The notes: generated from the letters alone by a model not told the origin. DNA of 64,000 nucleotides from Myxococcus sp. CA023 (GCF_010998615.1 NZ_JAAEAH010000035.1:1-64000); one strand, 5' to 3'. Shown: positions 29,897-38,698, counted from the stretch's first letter. A program made the numbers and translations.

Positions 29897-31462
29897 TCAC
29901 CCGGTGCCCACCACGGAGTCGATGGCGGCGGTGTTCGTCACCACCGAGCCCTGCTCACGCAGCGCCTTGAGGAAGGACTCCGTCAGTTCAATCTGCTTGG
30001 CCTGACGGGCCTGGGTGCGCAGCTCCTCCTTGCTCTTCTCGAAGCCCTCGGCGTCCGGCTTCTGGCGCTCCACCACCTGCGCCACCACGAAGCCCTCACC
30101 CATGGGGAACACGCTGTCGAGCGGCTGCGGGGCGCTGACGGCGAAGGCCGCCTTCACCAGTTCGGGCGCGGGGCCCAGGTGCGGCACTGCCTCACCCTCG
30201 GCGGTGAAGCTGTCCGTCTCCACGGCCTCCGGGCGCGTCTCCGTCTCGAAGCGCAGCAGCGCGGGCTGCTCCTTCTCCGGCGGGAAGAGCGTCTTCAGGC
30301 CCTGGCCCGCCTTGACGGAGGCCAGCGCCTTCTCCGCCTCGGCGCGGGCCTGCTGCTTGGCACGGTCCTGCTTGTAGAGCGTGGTGGCAATCTCGTCCTG
30401 GACGTCCTCGAGCTTCTTGTCCTGGGCGGCCTGCTTCTCATCCACCTTCACCAGGTGCACGCCGAACTTCGTCTCCACCGGCTGCGTCACCTCGCCCTGC
30501 TTCAGCGCGAAGGCCGCGTCCGCCAGCGCCGGCTCCCAGCTGCCGCGCTCCACCCAGCCCAGGTCGCCACCGCGCGCCTTGCTGCCCGGGTCCTCGCTGC
30601 TGTCACGCGCCACCTGGGCGAAGTCCTTGCCGCCCTCGATTTCCTTGCGCAGCGCCTGCGCCTTCTCCAGGGCCGCCTTCTTCTGGTCGGCGGTGGCCTC
30701 CGGGGACAGCTTCACCAGCACCTGCCGCGCGCGGATGCGCTCCGGCTGCTGGTACACGAAGCGGTTGGCCTCGAAGTACTCCTTGATCTCCTTCTCGTGC
30801 GCCTTCTTCCACTCGGCCAGCTGCGCCGCCGTGGGGTTGGGGACCTTGTCGGCGTACATGGCCGGCAGGAAGCGCGCGAAGACGACCTTCGCCTGGTTGC
30901 CTTCCTTCTCGAAGCGGGCGCGGACCTCGTCGTCCGACACCACCGCGTTGGCGCGCACCACGCCCATCATCTTCTGGGCCGCCAGCTGCCGGCGCAGCTC
31001 CGTCTCGAAGTCCTGGGGGGACTTCCGGTAGAAGTCGCGCAGCACCTGCTGGTAGCGCTCGAAGTCGAACTGGCCATCCTTCTGGAAGTCCGTGTTCTCG
31101 TGGATGAGCTTGCGAAGCTCTTCGTCGGACGGGGTGATGCCGTGGCGCTCGGCTGCCTGGGCCAGCAGCTCCGTGTTCACCAGGCGGTCGAGCACCTGGT
31201 TGTGCATGCCGAACTGGCGGGCGAGCGACTCGGGCACCGGGCTGCCCTGCGAGCGCAGGAAGCTCATCTGCTGGGCCCAGGCCGCCGCGAAGTCACGCAG
31301 CGGGATTTCCTTGCCGTTCACCGAGGCCACCGAACCGGGCGCCGTCGCCCCACCCGTGGCGCCGAAGCCACTACTGCCCGGGCCGAACTGGAGCGTGAAC
31401 ACCACCGCGATGCCGATGATGAACAGGAGCGAGGCAACCTTCCGGGGATTCAGACCGTCCAT
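29897..31462 (-). CDS. PpiD/SurA-like peptidyl-prolyl isomerase foldase
   Basis: The 521-residue protein has one N-terminal TM anchor (about 10-28, VASLLFIIGIAVVFTLQF). A SurA_N-type chaperone domain follows (about 45-210: VASVNGKEIPLRDFAAAW, VLDRLVNTELLAQAAERHGI). A parvulin PPIase domain is centred near 240-345 (RIRARQVLVKLSPEA, GGDLGWVERG, GVHLVKV). The layout matches PpiD, a membrane-anchored periplasmic foldase that helps newly exported proteins. The ATG at 31462 (MDGLNPRK) is preferred over GTG 31471. It is divergent from mreC across 211 bp. Confidence 0.87.
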   Translation of the reverse strand: MDGLNPRKVASLLFIIGIAVVFTLQFGPGSSGFGATGGATAPGSVASVNGKEIPLRDFAAAWAQQMSFLRSQGSPVPESLARQFGMHNQVLDRLVNTELLAQAAERHGITPSDEELRKLIHENTDFQKDGQFDFERYQQVLRDFYRKSPQDFETELRRQLAAQKMMGVVRANAVVSDDEVRARFEKEGNQAKVVFARFLPAMYADKVPNPTAAQLAEWKKAHEKEIKEYFEANRFVYQQPERIRARQVLVKLSPEATADQKKAALEKAQALRKEIEGGKDFAQVARDSSEDPGSKARGGDLGWVERGSWEPALADAAFALKQGEVTQPVETKFGVHLVKVDEKQAAQDKKLEDVQDEIATTLYKQDRAKQQARAEAEKALASVKAGQGLKTLFPPEKEQPALLRFETETRPEAVETDSFTAEGEAVPHLGPAPELVKAAFAVSAPQPLDSVFPMGEGFVVAQVVERQKPDAEGFEKSKEELRTQARQAKQIELTESFLKALREQGSVVTNTAAIDSVVGTG

Positions 31463-31579
31463 TGTCGTCACTTCTGGGGCAAACGCGCCGAGAAAAGCCG
31501 TGCGGAAGGACTCGCGACGCGGTGTTGTTGGTAGCCCGGCCGGTGGGTGGTGGACCAGGAACCGCCCCCCTTGCAGGCC

Positions 31580-31609
31580 TTGACTGCCTAGGATAACGCA
31601 CCGGAAAAT
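31580..31609 (+). promoter_or_regulatory. Candidate promoter of the mreC-mreD-mrdA-rodA operon
   Basis: TTGACT (31580-31585, five of six consensus bases) and GAAAAT (31604-31609, four of six) are separated by 18 bp. Transcription would start near 31616, giving a leader of about 58 bases before the mreC GTG. Confidence 0.55.
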
Positions 31610-31673
31610 GCAAGCGATTTAGAGCCCTTAGCCAGCCCCTGCTCCCCCATTACACCCCCGGAAACTCCTGCCT

Positions 31674-32534
31674 GTGTGGTCGCTCCTGAAGCGGTACTAC
31701 CGCCCCCTCATCGTGGGCTTCCTGCTCCTTTCTCCGCTGGTGGCCTTCCTGCTCGGTGGCCGGAAGGGCAGGGAACCCAACTTCATCGACCGGGCGATCA
31801 TCGCCGTGGCGTCCCCCGTGCAGCAGGGGCTGACGTCCGTCATCGAGGGCGGGGTCGCCGGGGTCCAGAACTACCTGGACCTCCGGGGCGTGCGGCAGGA
31901 GAATGACGCACTGCGGTTGGAGAACCTCCAACTGCGCGCGGCGGTGCAGTCCCTGGGGGAGTCGCGGATGGAGAACGAGCGGCTGCGCAAGCTGCTCAAA
32001 TACGCGGAGGCCGAGCCCGGGCCTGAAATCCCCGCGCGGGTGGTGGGCGTCAATCCGGTGGCGAAGCTGTTGTCGGTCCGCATCAGCAGTGGTGAGCAGC
32101 AGGGTGTATTCCGCGGCATGTCCGTGGTGACGCCCGACGGAATCGTGGGACAGGTCATCCGGGCGACGGGCGGGTATGCGGATGTGGCGCTGGTGACGGA
32201 CCCGCAGAGCCGGGTGGCGGTGCGTGTGCAGCGCTCGCGGGCCCGGGGTACGGCGGCGGGAACGGGAGTCGGGCCCCTGAAGTTGGAGAACATGCTGCGC
32301 ACCGAGGATGTCGAGGACGGTGACCTCATCATCACCGCGGGCACGGACGGCATCTATCCGCCCGGCGTGGTAGTGGGACGCGTGACGAACCTGGAGAAGA
32401 AGGAGCACGGCATGTTCCAGGGCGCGGACATCGTTCCGGCGGTGGATACGAGCAAGCTGGAAGAGGTGTTGGTGGTGGGCAGCCCCTACAGCGCCATGGC
32501 GCCAGGCGGCACCGCGGAGGGCGCGTCGAAATGA
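31674..32534 (+). CDS. mreC: Rod-shape-determining protein MreC
   Basis: MreC is the bitopic periplasmic scaffold of the elongasome; it contacts PBP2 and activates it with RodA. The 286-residue protein has a TM helix near residues 11-28 and a coiled coil (about 75-110, ENDALRLENLQLRAAVQ, RMENERLRKLL). The beta-barrel domain follows (PARVVGVNPVAKLLSVRIS, GVFRGMSVVTPDGIVGQVI). The start is GTG 31674. It overlaps mreD by four bases (ATGA). mreB, which usually precedes mreC, is absent; the upstream neighbour is the divergent ppiD-like gene. Confidence 0.95.
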   Translation: MWSLLKRYYRPLIVGFLLLSPLVAFLLGGRKGREPNFIDRAIIAVASPVQQGLTSVIEGGVAGVQNYLDLRGVRQENDALRLENLQLRAAVQSLGESRMENERLRKLLKYAEAEPGPEIPARVVGVNPVAKLLSVRISSGEQQGVFRGMSVVTPDGIVGQVIRATGGYADVALVTDPQSRVAVRVQRSRARGTAAGTGVGPLKLENMLRTEDVEDGDLIITAGTDGIYPPGVVVGRVTNLEKKEHGMFQGADIVPAVDTSKLEEVLVVGSPYSAMAPGGTAEGASK

Positions 32535-33031
32535 AGTTCCTGGTGTCTGTCGCACTGGCGCTGGCGTTGCTCACGCTGGAGTCGGTCCTGGTGAAGCAGG
32601 CGGGCCTGGAGCTCGGCCGGATTGACGTCACCGTGGTGCTGGTGGCGTTCCTGGCCCTGCGGGCCTCGCTGCTCGAAGGGACCTTCTCCGCCTTCTCCGT
32701 GGGGTATCTGCTCGACCTGATGAGCGGGCAGCCCACCTGGCTCTACACCTTCCTGGCCGTGTTCATCTTCCTGGTGGGCCGGCTGGTGCCGACCTTCGTG
32801 GAGGTCCGGGGGCCGTTGGCCTTCGCCTTGTTCGCCATGGGCGCGGACGTGGGCCATTCGCTGCTGGCCACCTTCTTCACCTGGCTGACGGTGAAGGAGG
32901 ACGGTCCGGGCTCGCAGCTGGCGGAGATGCCGCTGCAGGTGGCGCTCACGGGCATCGCGGCGCTGGCGCTCTACCCGTTGCTGCGGCGCTTCGAGGCGTC
33001 TCAGGAGCGGCCCGCGGGGTTGCTGCGGTGA
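32531..33031 (+). CDS. mreD: Rod-shape-determining membrane protein MreD
   Basis: This 166-residue polytopic inner-membrane protein has about five hydrophobic segments (for example ALALALLTLESVLV, VTVVLVAFLALRASL, LYTFLAVFIFLVGRLV). MreD works with MreC and RodA in lateral wall synthesis. The sequence family is poorly conserved, so the call rests on size, topology and place between mreC and mrdA. Overlaps with both neighbours (ATGA upstream, GTGA downstream) show tight coupling. Confidence 0.88.
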   Translation: MKFLVSVALALALLTLESVLVKQAGLELGRIDVTVVLVAFLALRASLLEGTFSAFSVGYLLDLMSGQPTWLYTFLAVFIFLVGRLVPTFVEVRGPLAFALFAMGADVGHSLLATFFTWLTVKEDGPGSQLAEMPLQVALTGIAALALYPLLRRFEASQERPAGLLR

Positions 33032-35067
33032 CGCCACCCACCTTGGGCAACACGACGCCGGGGCGCGAGCTCAAGCGGCGCTTCCTGTGGCTGGGCCTGG
33101 CCATGGTGGCGGGCCTGGGGCTGATTTCAATCCAGCTCTACCGGCTGCAAATCACCCGGGGCGAGGAGTACGCCGCCAAGAGCGTGGCCAACTTCGTCAA
33201 GGAGGTGCGGCTGCGCGCCGACCGCGGCGTCATCAAGGATGCGCGAGGCACCATCCTGGTGGACAGCCGTCCGTCCTTCGACGCCTTCATCACCCCGGCC
33301 TTCTGCACCGACTGCTACGAGCAGGTCATCCCCCGCCTGGCGGAGCTGCTCCAGTGGGACCCGGACCAGCGCAAGAAGGTGGAGGACATGGTGCGCATGG
33401 GGCGGCGCAACGCCCCCTTCCAGCCGGTGCCGGTGCGCGTGGACCTGTCGCGCGACGAGTACGACCGGCTGGCCGCGCGCCGCGACATCCTGGACGGCGT
33501 GGAGGTGGCGCCCGTGCCGCACCGGCACTACCGCACCAACTCCGTGCTGTCGCACGTGCTGGGCTACATGAATGAAATCACCCAGGAGGAGTTGGAGCGC
33601 CTCAATGGCGACGGCGCCCGCTACGCCCTGGGGGACTACATTGGCCGGCGCGGGCTGGAGCGCTACTTCGAGCAGCGGCTGCGCGGCACCGACGGCGTGC
33701 GCAAGGAAGTGGTGAACGCGCGCGGGCAGACAATTGAAGAGCTGAACGACAAGCTGGGCGACAACGCCGTGGTGTCGCCGCGTCCGGGCAGCAACCTGGT
33801 GTTGTCCATCGACATGCGGCTGCAGGAGGAGGCGGAGCGGGCCTTCCCCGGCGTGACGGGCGCGGTGGTCGCCATCGACGTCAACACGGGCTTCATCCGC
33901 GCGTTGGTGTCGCGCCCGGGCTTCGACCCCAACCTGCTCACCGGCCGCGTGACGCCCGCGCAGATGGCGCTCCTGTCGAGAGATCCGCTGGACCCGATGA
34001 TCAACCGCGTGGCCGCCGAGCACTACAGCCCGGGATCCACCTTCAAGGTCGTCACCGCCCTGGCCGCGTTCAAGTCCGGCGCCTTCCGTCCGGAGACGGT
34101 GGTGAACTGCCCCGGTGGCTACCGTCTGGGCGCGCGCACCTGGCGTTGCCACAAGGATGCCGGGCACGGGCTCATGGATGGGTTCACCGCCATGAAGTCG
34201 TCGTGCGACACCTGGTACTACAAGGTGGCGGACACCATCGGCCTGGACCCCATCGGAGAGATGGGCAAGGCCCTGGGCCTGGGCAGCCCCACGGGCGTCA
34301 ACGTGGTGGCGGAGGTGCCAGGCATCATGCCGACCAGCGCCTACCACGACAAGGCGTCGCCAGGCGGCTACACCAAGGGCATGGCGCTCAACAGCTCCAT
34401 TGGCCAGGGCGACAACAACGTCACGCCGCTCCAACTCGCGCTGCTGTACGCGGCCATCGCCAACGGCGGCACGCTCTACAAGCCGCAGATGGTGAACCGT
34501 CTGGAGGACCTGGACGGGCAGACCATCGAGTCGTTCCAGCCGGAGGTGGTGCGCAAGGTGGACCTGTCGCCCGCGCACCTCAAGGCGGTGGTGGACAGCC
34601 TGGTGGTGGTGGCGCACGAGCCGGGTGGCACCGCCTACCGCGCGCGTATGAATCACATGCGGGACAAGGACATCCTGGTGGCGTCCAAGACGGGCACCGC
34701 GCAGGTGACGCGTCTGGGCGCGATTCGCTTGAAGACGCACCAGATGAGCTACTTCGAGCGCGACCACGCCTGGTACGCGGGCTTCGCGCCGGCGGACAAA
34801 CCGGAGCTGGCTATCGTCGTGCTCAACGAGCACGGCGGCCACGGCGGTTCGGATGCTGCGCCCACCGCGATGGCGGTGTTCCAGAAGTACTTCGATTTGA
34901 AGAAGCTGGACGCCACGGCGCCGCCGCCGCGTCCCAACCAGCCCTACACGCCGTCCTCCGTGACGCGCGCGCCCTCGCCCGACGAGGCGGCGCTGACGCG
35001 AAGGGTACGGCCGCCGGCCCGGCTTCCGGGCGATGAAGAGGACCGCACGCGTGCAACTGCGGATTGA
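33028..35067 (+). CDS. mrdA: Penicillin-binding protein 2 (elongasome transpeptidase)
   Basis: This class B PBP cross-links lateral peptidoglycan with RodA. The 679-residue protein has one TM helix (about 20-40) and a dimerisation/pedestal region with RADRGVIKDARGTILVDSRP. The transpeptidase motifs are S337-T-F-K340 in YSPGSTFK, S-C-D at 392-394, and K554-T-G. A Cys pair (CTDC, near residues 93-96) and more Cys before the active site (CPGGYRLGARTWRCHKD) are typical of this subgroup. The final 60 residues are a Pro/Arg-rich tail. The GTG start overlaps the mreD stop. The 3' end overlaps rodA by 35 bp. Confidence 0.96.
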   Translation: MTPPTLGNTTPGRELKRRFLWLGLAMVAGLGLISIQLYRLQITRGEEYAAKSVANFVKEVRLRADRGVIKDARGTILVDSRPSFDAFITPAFCTDCYEQVIPRLAELLQWDPDQRKKVEDMVRMGRRNAPFQPVPVRVDLSRDEYDRLAARRDILDGVEVAPVPHRHYRTNSVLSHVLGYMNEITQEELERLNGDGARYALGDYIGRRGLERYFEQRLRGTDGVRKEVVNARGQTIEELNDKLGDNAVVSPRPGSNLVLSIDMRLQEEAERAFPGVTGAVVAIDVNTGFIRALVSRPGFDPNLLTGRVTPAQMALLSRDPLDPMINRVAAEHYSPGSTFKVVTALAAFKSGAFRPETVVNCPGGYRLGARTWRCHKDAGHGLMDGFTAMKSSCDTWYYKVADTIGLDPIGEMGKALGLGSPTGVNVVAEVPGIMPTSAYHDKASPGGYTKGMALNSSIGQGDNNVTPLQLALLYAAIANGGTLYKPQMVNRLEDLDGQTIESFQPEVVRKVDLSPAHLKAVVDSLVVVAHEPGGTAYRARMNHMRDKDILVASKTGTAQVTRLGAIRLKTHQMSYFERDHAWYAGFAPADKPELAIVVLNEHGGHGGSDAAPTAMAVFQKYFDLKKLDATAPPPRPNQPYTPSSVTRAPSPDEAALTRRVRPPARLPGDEEDRTRATAD

Positions 35068-36202
35068 GCGCCGGATGGTGCCCCACATCCCCTGGGGCCT
35101 CATCTTCTCCGTGCTGGCGGTGTGCGGGCTGGGCATCTGGAACCTCGCCTCGGCGTCACGGCCGCCGCACTCGCCCGTCTGGGGCTCGCAGATGGGCTAC
35201 CTGGGCATCAGCATGGTCGCCGTGCTGGTGGTGTGCCTGGTGGACTACCGGTGGATTCAGCGCATGGCGCTGCCCATCTACGTGGGCAACATCCTGCTGC
35301 TCATCGCGCTGCGCTTCTTCGGCCACACGGCCAAGGGCGCGGAGAGCTGGTTCGTCATCGGCCCGTTCCGCATGCAGCCCGCGGAGTTCATGAAGATTGG
35401 CGTCGTGCTGATGCTGGCCAAGGTCTACCACGACGACTTCCAGCCCAATGCGCCCTCCTACAGCCTGACGCGGCTGTGGAAGCCGGTGCTCGTCGTCTTC
35501 GTGCCCTTCGCGCTGGTGCTGGTGCAGCCCGACCTGGGCACCGCGCTGATGATTGGCCTGTCGTCGCTCACCATCATCCTCTTCGGGAAGGTGCGCTGGT
35601 ATCTGGTGGCCACGTTGGTGGCGGGCGTGTTCGCCGCGGGCATCGTCATCTGGAACGACTACATCCGCGACGTGCCGGAGCCTCGGCCCACCATCGTCCG
35701 GCACCACCTGAAGAAGCACCAGAGCCAGCGCATCTCCGGCTGGCTGGACCCCGAGGCGGACCTGCGCGGCAGCGGCTATCACGCGGCGCAGTCGAAAATC
35801 GCGGTGGGCAGCGGCGGCGTGTCCGGCAAGGGCTGGCGCGAGGGCACCCAGACGGGCCTGCGCTTCCTGCCCGAGCAGCACACCGACTTCATCTTCTCCG
35901 TGTGGGCGGAGGAGCATGGCTTCGTCATGTGCATCGTCCTGCTGGTGCTCTACGGCGCCATCTTCATCTTCGGCCTGGGCGTGGGGTTCAACGCGCGTGA
36001 CAGGTTCGGCGCCTTCGTCGCGGTGGGCGTCGTGGCGATGCTCTTCTGGCAGGTGTTCGAGAACATCGGCATGGTGATTGGCCTGCTGCCGGTGACGGGA
36101 ATCACCCTGCCGTTGATGAGTTATGGCGGCTCATCCCTGCTTTCCGTGATGCTCAGCATCGGCTTGCTGGTGAACATCAGCATGCGCCGTCACATGTTCT
36201 GA
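35033..36202 (+). CDS. rodA: RodA, SEDS peptidoglycan glycosyltransferase
   Basis: This SEDS polymerase extends glycan strands along the rod side wall. The 389-residue polytopic protein contains the family segments GAESWFVIGPFRMQPAEFMKIG, LVQPDLGTALMIG, FLPEQHTDFIFSVWAEEHGF and TGITLPLMSYGGSSLLSVML. The conserved Asp of the LVQPDLGTA loop is present. The ATG at 35033 lies inside the end of mrdA, giving a 35 bp overlap. A shorter GTG start at 35051 is possible. It is the last gene of the mreC operon; no strong terminator follows. Confidence 0.95.
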   Translation: MKRTARVQLRIERRMVPHIPWGLIFSVLAVCGLGIWNLASASRPPHSPVWGSQMGYLGISMVAVLVVCLVDYRWIQRMALPIYVGNILLLIALRFFGHTAKGAESWFVIGPFRMQPAEFMKIGVVLMLAKVYHDDFQPNAPSYSLTRLWKPVLVVFVPFALVLVQPDLGTALMIGLSSLTIILFGKVRWYLVATLVAGVFAAGIVIWNDYIRDVPEPRPTIVRHHLKKHQSQRISGWLDPEADLRGSGYHAAQSKIAVGSGGVSGKGWREGTQTGLRFLPEQHTDFIFSVWAEEHGFVMCIVLLVLYGAIFIFGLGVGFNARDRFGAFVAVGVVAMLFWQVFENIGMVIGLLPVTGITLPLMSYGGSSLLSVMLSIGLLVNISMRRHMF

Positions 36203-36257
36203 GAATTTCCGGATTTATCCTCGCGAGACGGGCGCAAGCGTTTCTCGGCGCGCGGCA

Positions 36258-36281
36258 TGGGGTGGTGTATGAATCACCCCA
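36258..36281. promoter_or_regulatory. Inverted repeat upstream of the PilZ gene
   Basis: TGGGGTG (36258-36264) pairs with CACCCCA (36275-36281) around a ten-base spacer GTGTATGAAT. The spacer contains a TATGAAT, which resembles a -10 element, so the repeat might be an operator. No matching -35 was found at the right distance. Confidence 0.25.
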
Positions 36282-36328
36282 CCAACGCACGTGGAGGGCG
36301 AGTCCTCCCGGGCAGATGAGGACGCGTC

Positions 36329-37021
36329 ATGCAGAGGAAGGGTGGCCAGAAGGCAGTCGGGAGCACGCGGGTGGAGGCGCCGGTGCGCGCGCCCGCGCGA
36401 GCGCCAGTGCAGGCCGCGGCGCTGGCGAAGGAGGTCCGCCCCGCGGTGGTTCCGGCGCGTCCTAGTGGCAACGTGGCGGCGGTGAGCCCCCCCGAGCCGA
36501 GGCCGGCCTTCTCGCCGTTGATTGAGATGAATCAGGGCGAGGCGGAGCACCGTCACTTTCCCCGCGCCCAGCTCGCCACGCGCTTCGAGGTGTGGGTGGA
36601 TGACGAGGCGGGCGAGCGTCGCTTCGAGGCGAGCCTCGTGTCCGTCAACGTCAGCGTCAGCGGGGCGTTCCTGGAGAGCACCTTCTACTTGCAGCTGGGC
36701 ACCGTGCTGGGCGTGCGCTTCGCGCTGGAGCCGGGCGCCGCGCCCGTGCAGGCGCGCGCGGAAATCGTGCGGGAGGAGCGGGGGAACGGGCCGGAGGGCC
36801 GCAGCGGCTTTGGCGTGCGCTTCCTCGACTTCAGCGGTCAGACGGAGGTGGCACTGGCGCGGCTCTTCGTGGGGATGCGGCTGAGGGCCTTCGCGGAGGA
36901 CTATCTCAAGTCCCAGCGGGCTCGCTCCCTGCCCAACGAGGTGGAGCGTGTGGTGGACGTGCTGGCGGCCTGGGAGCTGCTCAAGGCGACGTCGTCCGTT
37001 TCCGACCCTTGGCAGGGCTGA
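36329..37021 (+). CDS. PilZ-domain protein
   Basis: The 230-residue protein has a disordered Ala/Pro/Arg N-terminus to about residue 65. A PilZ domain follows (about 72-185). It shows the cyclic di-GMP binding pattern: HRHFPRAQL gives an RxxxR-like pair, and the NVSVSGAFLES stretch gives (N/D)xSxxG. Myxobacteria use many such proteins in motility and development. The last 40 residues are helical. It is transcribed alone, 126 bp after rodA. Cyclic di-GMP binding is inferred from the motifs. Confidence 0.82.
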   Translation: MQRKGGQKAVGSTRVEAPVRAPARAPVQAAALAKEVRPAVVPARPSGNVAAVSPPEPRPAFSPLIEMNQGEAEHRHFPRAQLATRFEVWVDDEAGERRFEASLVSVNVSVSGAFLESTFYLQLGTVLGVRFALEPGAAPVQARAEIVREERGNGPEGRSGFGVRFLDFSGQTEVALARLFVGMRLRAFAEDYLKSQRARSLPNEVERVVDVLAAWELLKATSSVSDPWQG

Positions 37022-37076
37022 TGCGTTGGACCGGTCATCGCCCAGGGCCGTGGGCGGGTGTCCGGTGTGCAGGCAC

Positions 37077-37412
37077 TCAGGCCGACTTGCTGCCCGAAAT
37101 CTGGCGGCGGCGTTCGGCCTGGTAGTGCGCGGAGCACAGACCCTTCGAGCGCTGCTCGCGAGTGCAGCCCTCCATGGTGCAACGGCGATCCAGTGAAACC
37201 AGGCTGGCGCCCGCCATCACCTTCGGCGGACGGCCGCGGCGCCGGCCCGCGGTGAGCGCGGTAGAGCTGGGCGAGGTGCTGCCCAGCCTGGGCATCCCGT
37301 CGTTGAGCGCGCGCAGCATGCCGCGTCCAATGGCGTCTCCCAAGGCTTCGGCCCAGTTCACCATGGCCGGCGTCAGCGGGACCGTGGACAATTCTTTGCG
37401 TGGACGTGCCAT
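37077..37412 (-). CDS. Small AT-hook plus zinc-knuckle protein
   Basis: This 111-residue basic protein has an AT-hook core R59-G-R-P-P-K64 within RRRGRPPKV. A Cys/His cluster follows (C78-x4-C83-x9-C93-x2-H96, within RRCTMEGCTREQRSKGLCSAHY), which could bind one zinc. The N-terminus (ARPRKE) is also basic. AT-hooks bind the minor groove of AT-rich DNA. Together the parts suggest a nucleoid-associated or regulatory DNA-binding protein; this is inference. The start ATG 37412 has a TTGGAG site. Its upstream region has a perfect TTGACA box. No named family is recognised. Confidence 0.7.
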   Translation of the reverse strand: MARPRKELSTVPLTPAMVNWAEALGDAIGRGMLRALNDGMPRLGSTSPSSTALTAGRRRGRPPKVMAGASLVSLDRRCTMEGCTREQRSKGLCSAHYQAERRRQISGSKSA

Positions 37413-37460
37413 GAATACTCCAAGTGAAAACAGTCAGCCAACACAGACACTGCTATGTGC

Positions 37461-37490
37461 CTATTTGGCGGTTGAAGTCATCGCTGTCAA
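37461..37490 (-). promoter_or_regulatory. Candidate promoter of the AT-hook gene
   Basis: On the minus strand a perfect TTGACA (37490-37485) is followed after 18 bp by AAATAG (37466-37461), a weak -10. The start would be near 37454, leaving a leader of about 42 bases. The region is noticeably more AT-rich than its surroundings. Confidence 0.45.
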
Positions 37491-37511
37491 TACAACCTTG
37501 GAGGGTCTGTC

Positions 37512-38291
37512 TTGACTCGTAAACGATCTCAGAAAATTGATGACAAGACTGCAAATGGATACGTGTTTCCCGTATGTCCTCACGGCACTGTGACACTCGC
37601 AGCGGTCGACCCGTCTGTCTCGGCGGGTGAGCACGCGAAATATGAGAAGACGCTCAAAACGCTCCAGGAGCGCGTCTTCGAGCTGCAGATCCAGAACTAC
37701 CTGGCGGGGCGGAAGGCCGTCATCGTCTTCGAGGGCTGGGACGCCTCCGGTAAGGGCGGCGCCATTCGCAGGCTCACCACGCTGATGGACCCGCGTGGTT
37801 ACAAGGTCTGGCCCATCACCTCGCCGTCGGAGGACGAGCGCAGACACCATTACCTGTGGCGCTTCTGGCGCAAGACGCCGGGCGCGGGCGAGGTCTGCAT
37901 GTTCGACCGGAGCTGGTACGGCCGGGTGCTGGTGGAGCGGGTAGAGGGCTTCGCGAAGCCGGCGGAATGGCGGCGCGCCTACGATGAAATCAATGCTTTT
38001 GAACACATGCTCACCGCGGACGGTGTGCGGATGGTGAAGTTCTTCATCCACATCGACAAGAAGACGCAGCTGCAGCGGTTTCGCGAGCGCGAGGCGGACC
38101 CGGCCAAGCGCTACAAGCTGGGGCCCGAGGACTGGCGGAACCGGGCGAAGTGGAAGAAGTACGAAGCGGCCATCCAGGAGATGCTGGACCGCACGCACCG
38201 CCCCGACGCGCCGTGGCACGTGGTGCCAGGAAACGACAAGCGCTACTCGCGGTTGGAGGTGCTCCGCCGCTGCGTGGAGTTGCTGGGCTGA
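37512..38291 (+). CDS. PPK2-family polyphosphate kinase
   Basis: The 259-residue enzyme transfers phosphate between inorganic polyphosphate and nucleotides. The P-loop region FEGWDASGKGGAIRRLT, Walker B (MFDRSWYGRVLVERVEGF) and the lid/basic motifs (REREADPAKRYKLGPEDWRNR) are typical of a single-domain PPK2. The substrate class (NDP or AMP) cannot be set by eye. The start is TTG 37512, supported by GGAGGG six bases upstream; a GTG at 37563 is the alternative. The first 17 codons are AT-rich compared with the rest of the gene. It is divergent from the AT-hook gene. Confidence 0.92.
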   Translation: MTRKRSQKIDDKTANGYVFPVCPHGTVTLAAVDPSVSAGEHAKYEKTLKTLQERVFELQIQNYLAGRKAVIVFEGWDASGKGGAIRRLTTLMDPRGYKVWPITSPSEDERRHHYLWRFWRKTPGAGEVCMFDRSWYGRVLVERVEGFAKPAEWRRAYDEINAFEHMLTADGVRMVKFFIHIDKKTQLQRFREREADPAKRYKLGPEDWRNRAKWKKYEAAIQEMLDRTHRPDAPWHVVPGNDKRYSRLEVLRRCVELLG

Positions 38292-38320
38292 GACAGGAGG
38301 AGGCCGCGGTGGGCGCGGAA

Positions 38321-38337
38321 GAGCCGCAGGGGCTCTC
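38321..38337. terminator. Weak hairpin between convergent ppk2 and trxA
   Basis: AGAGCC (38321-38326) pairs with GGCTCT (38332-38337) around a five-base loop between two convergent genes. There is no U-tract, so it is a weak candidate. Confidence 0.3.
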
Positions 38338-38365
38338 GCGCGCGTCCGACCCCGCAGCGGCGCGT

Positions 38366-38698
38366 CTACGTCAGGGCCTTCTTCACGGCCTCTTCGATGC
38401 GGGCCTTGGGCACCGCGCCGACAATCTGCTCCACCACGCGGCCGCCCTTGAACAGGAGCAGGGTGGGGATGGAACGGATGCCGTACTCCTGCGGCGTGTC
38501 CTGGTTCTCATCGATGTTGAGCTTGGCGAACTTCACCTGCCCCTTGTACTGCGAGGCCAGCGCTTCGATGGAGGGCGCGATGGCGCGGCACGGCGCGCAC
38601 CACGTCGCCCAGAAATCCACCAGCACGGGCTCCTGGGAGTCCAGGACCTGCTGCTTGAAGTCGCCATCCCCGATGTTCGTCACGTCCGCGCCTGCCAT
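38366..38698 (-). CDS. trxA: Thioredoxin
   Basis: This 110-residue cytosolic thioredoxin has the redox-active W33-C34-A-P-C37 pair (WCAPC, where WCGPC is most usual). The FKGGRVVEQIVGAVPKARIE strand-helix and the cis-Pro in IPTLLLF are also present. It reduces protein disulphides, fed by thioredoxin reductase (not in this window). ATG 38698 is preferred because of the GAGGAGA ribosome site; the frame stays open to 38785 without a credible start. The Gly-to-Ala change at the active site is a common variant. Confidence 0.95.
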   Translation of the reverse strand: MAGADVTNIGDGDFKQQVLDSQEPVLVDFWATWCAPCRAIAPSIEALASQYKGQVKFAKLNIDENQDTPQEYGIRSIPTLLLFKGGRVVEQIVGAVPKARIEEAVKKALT

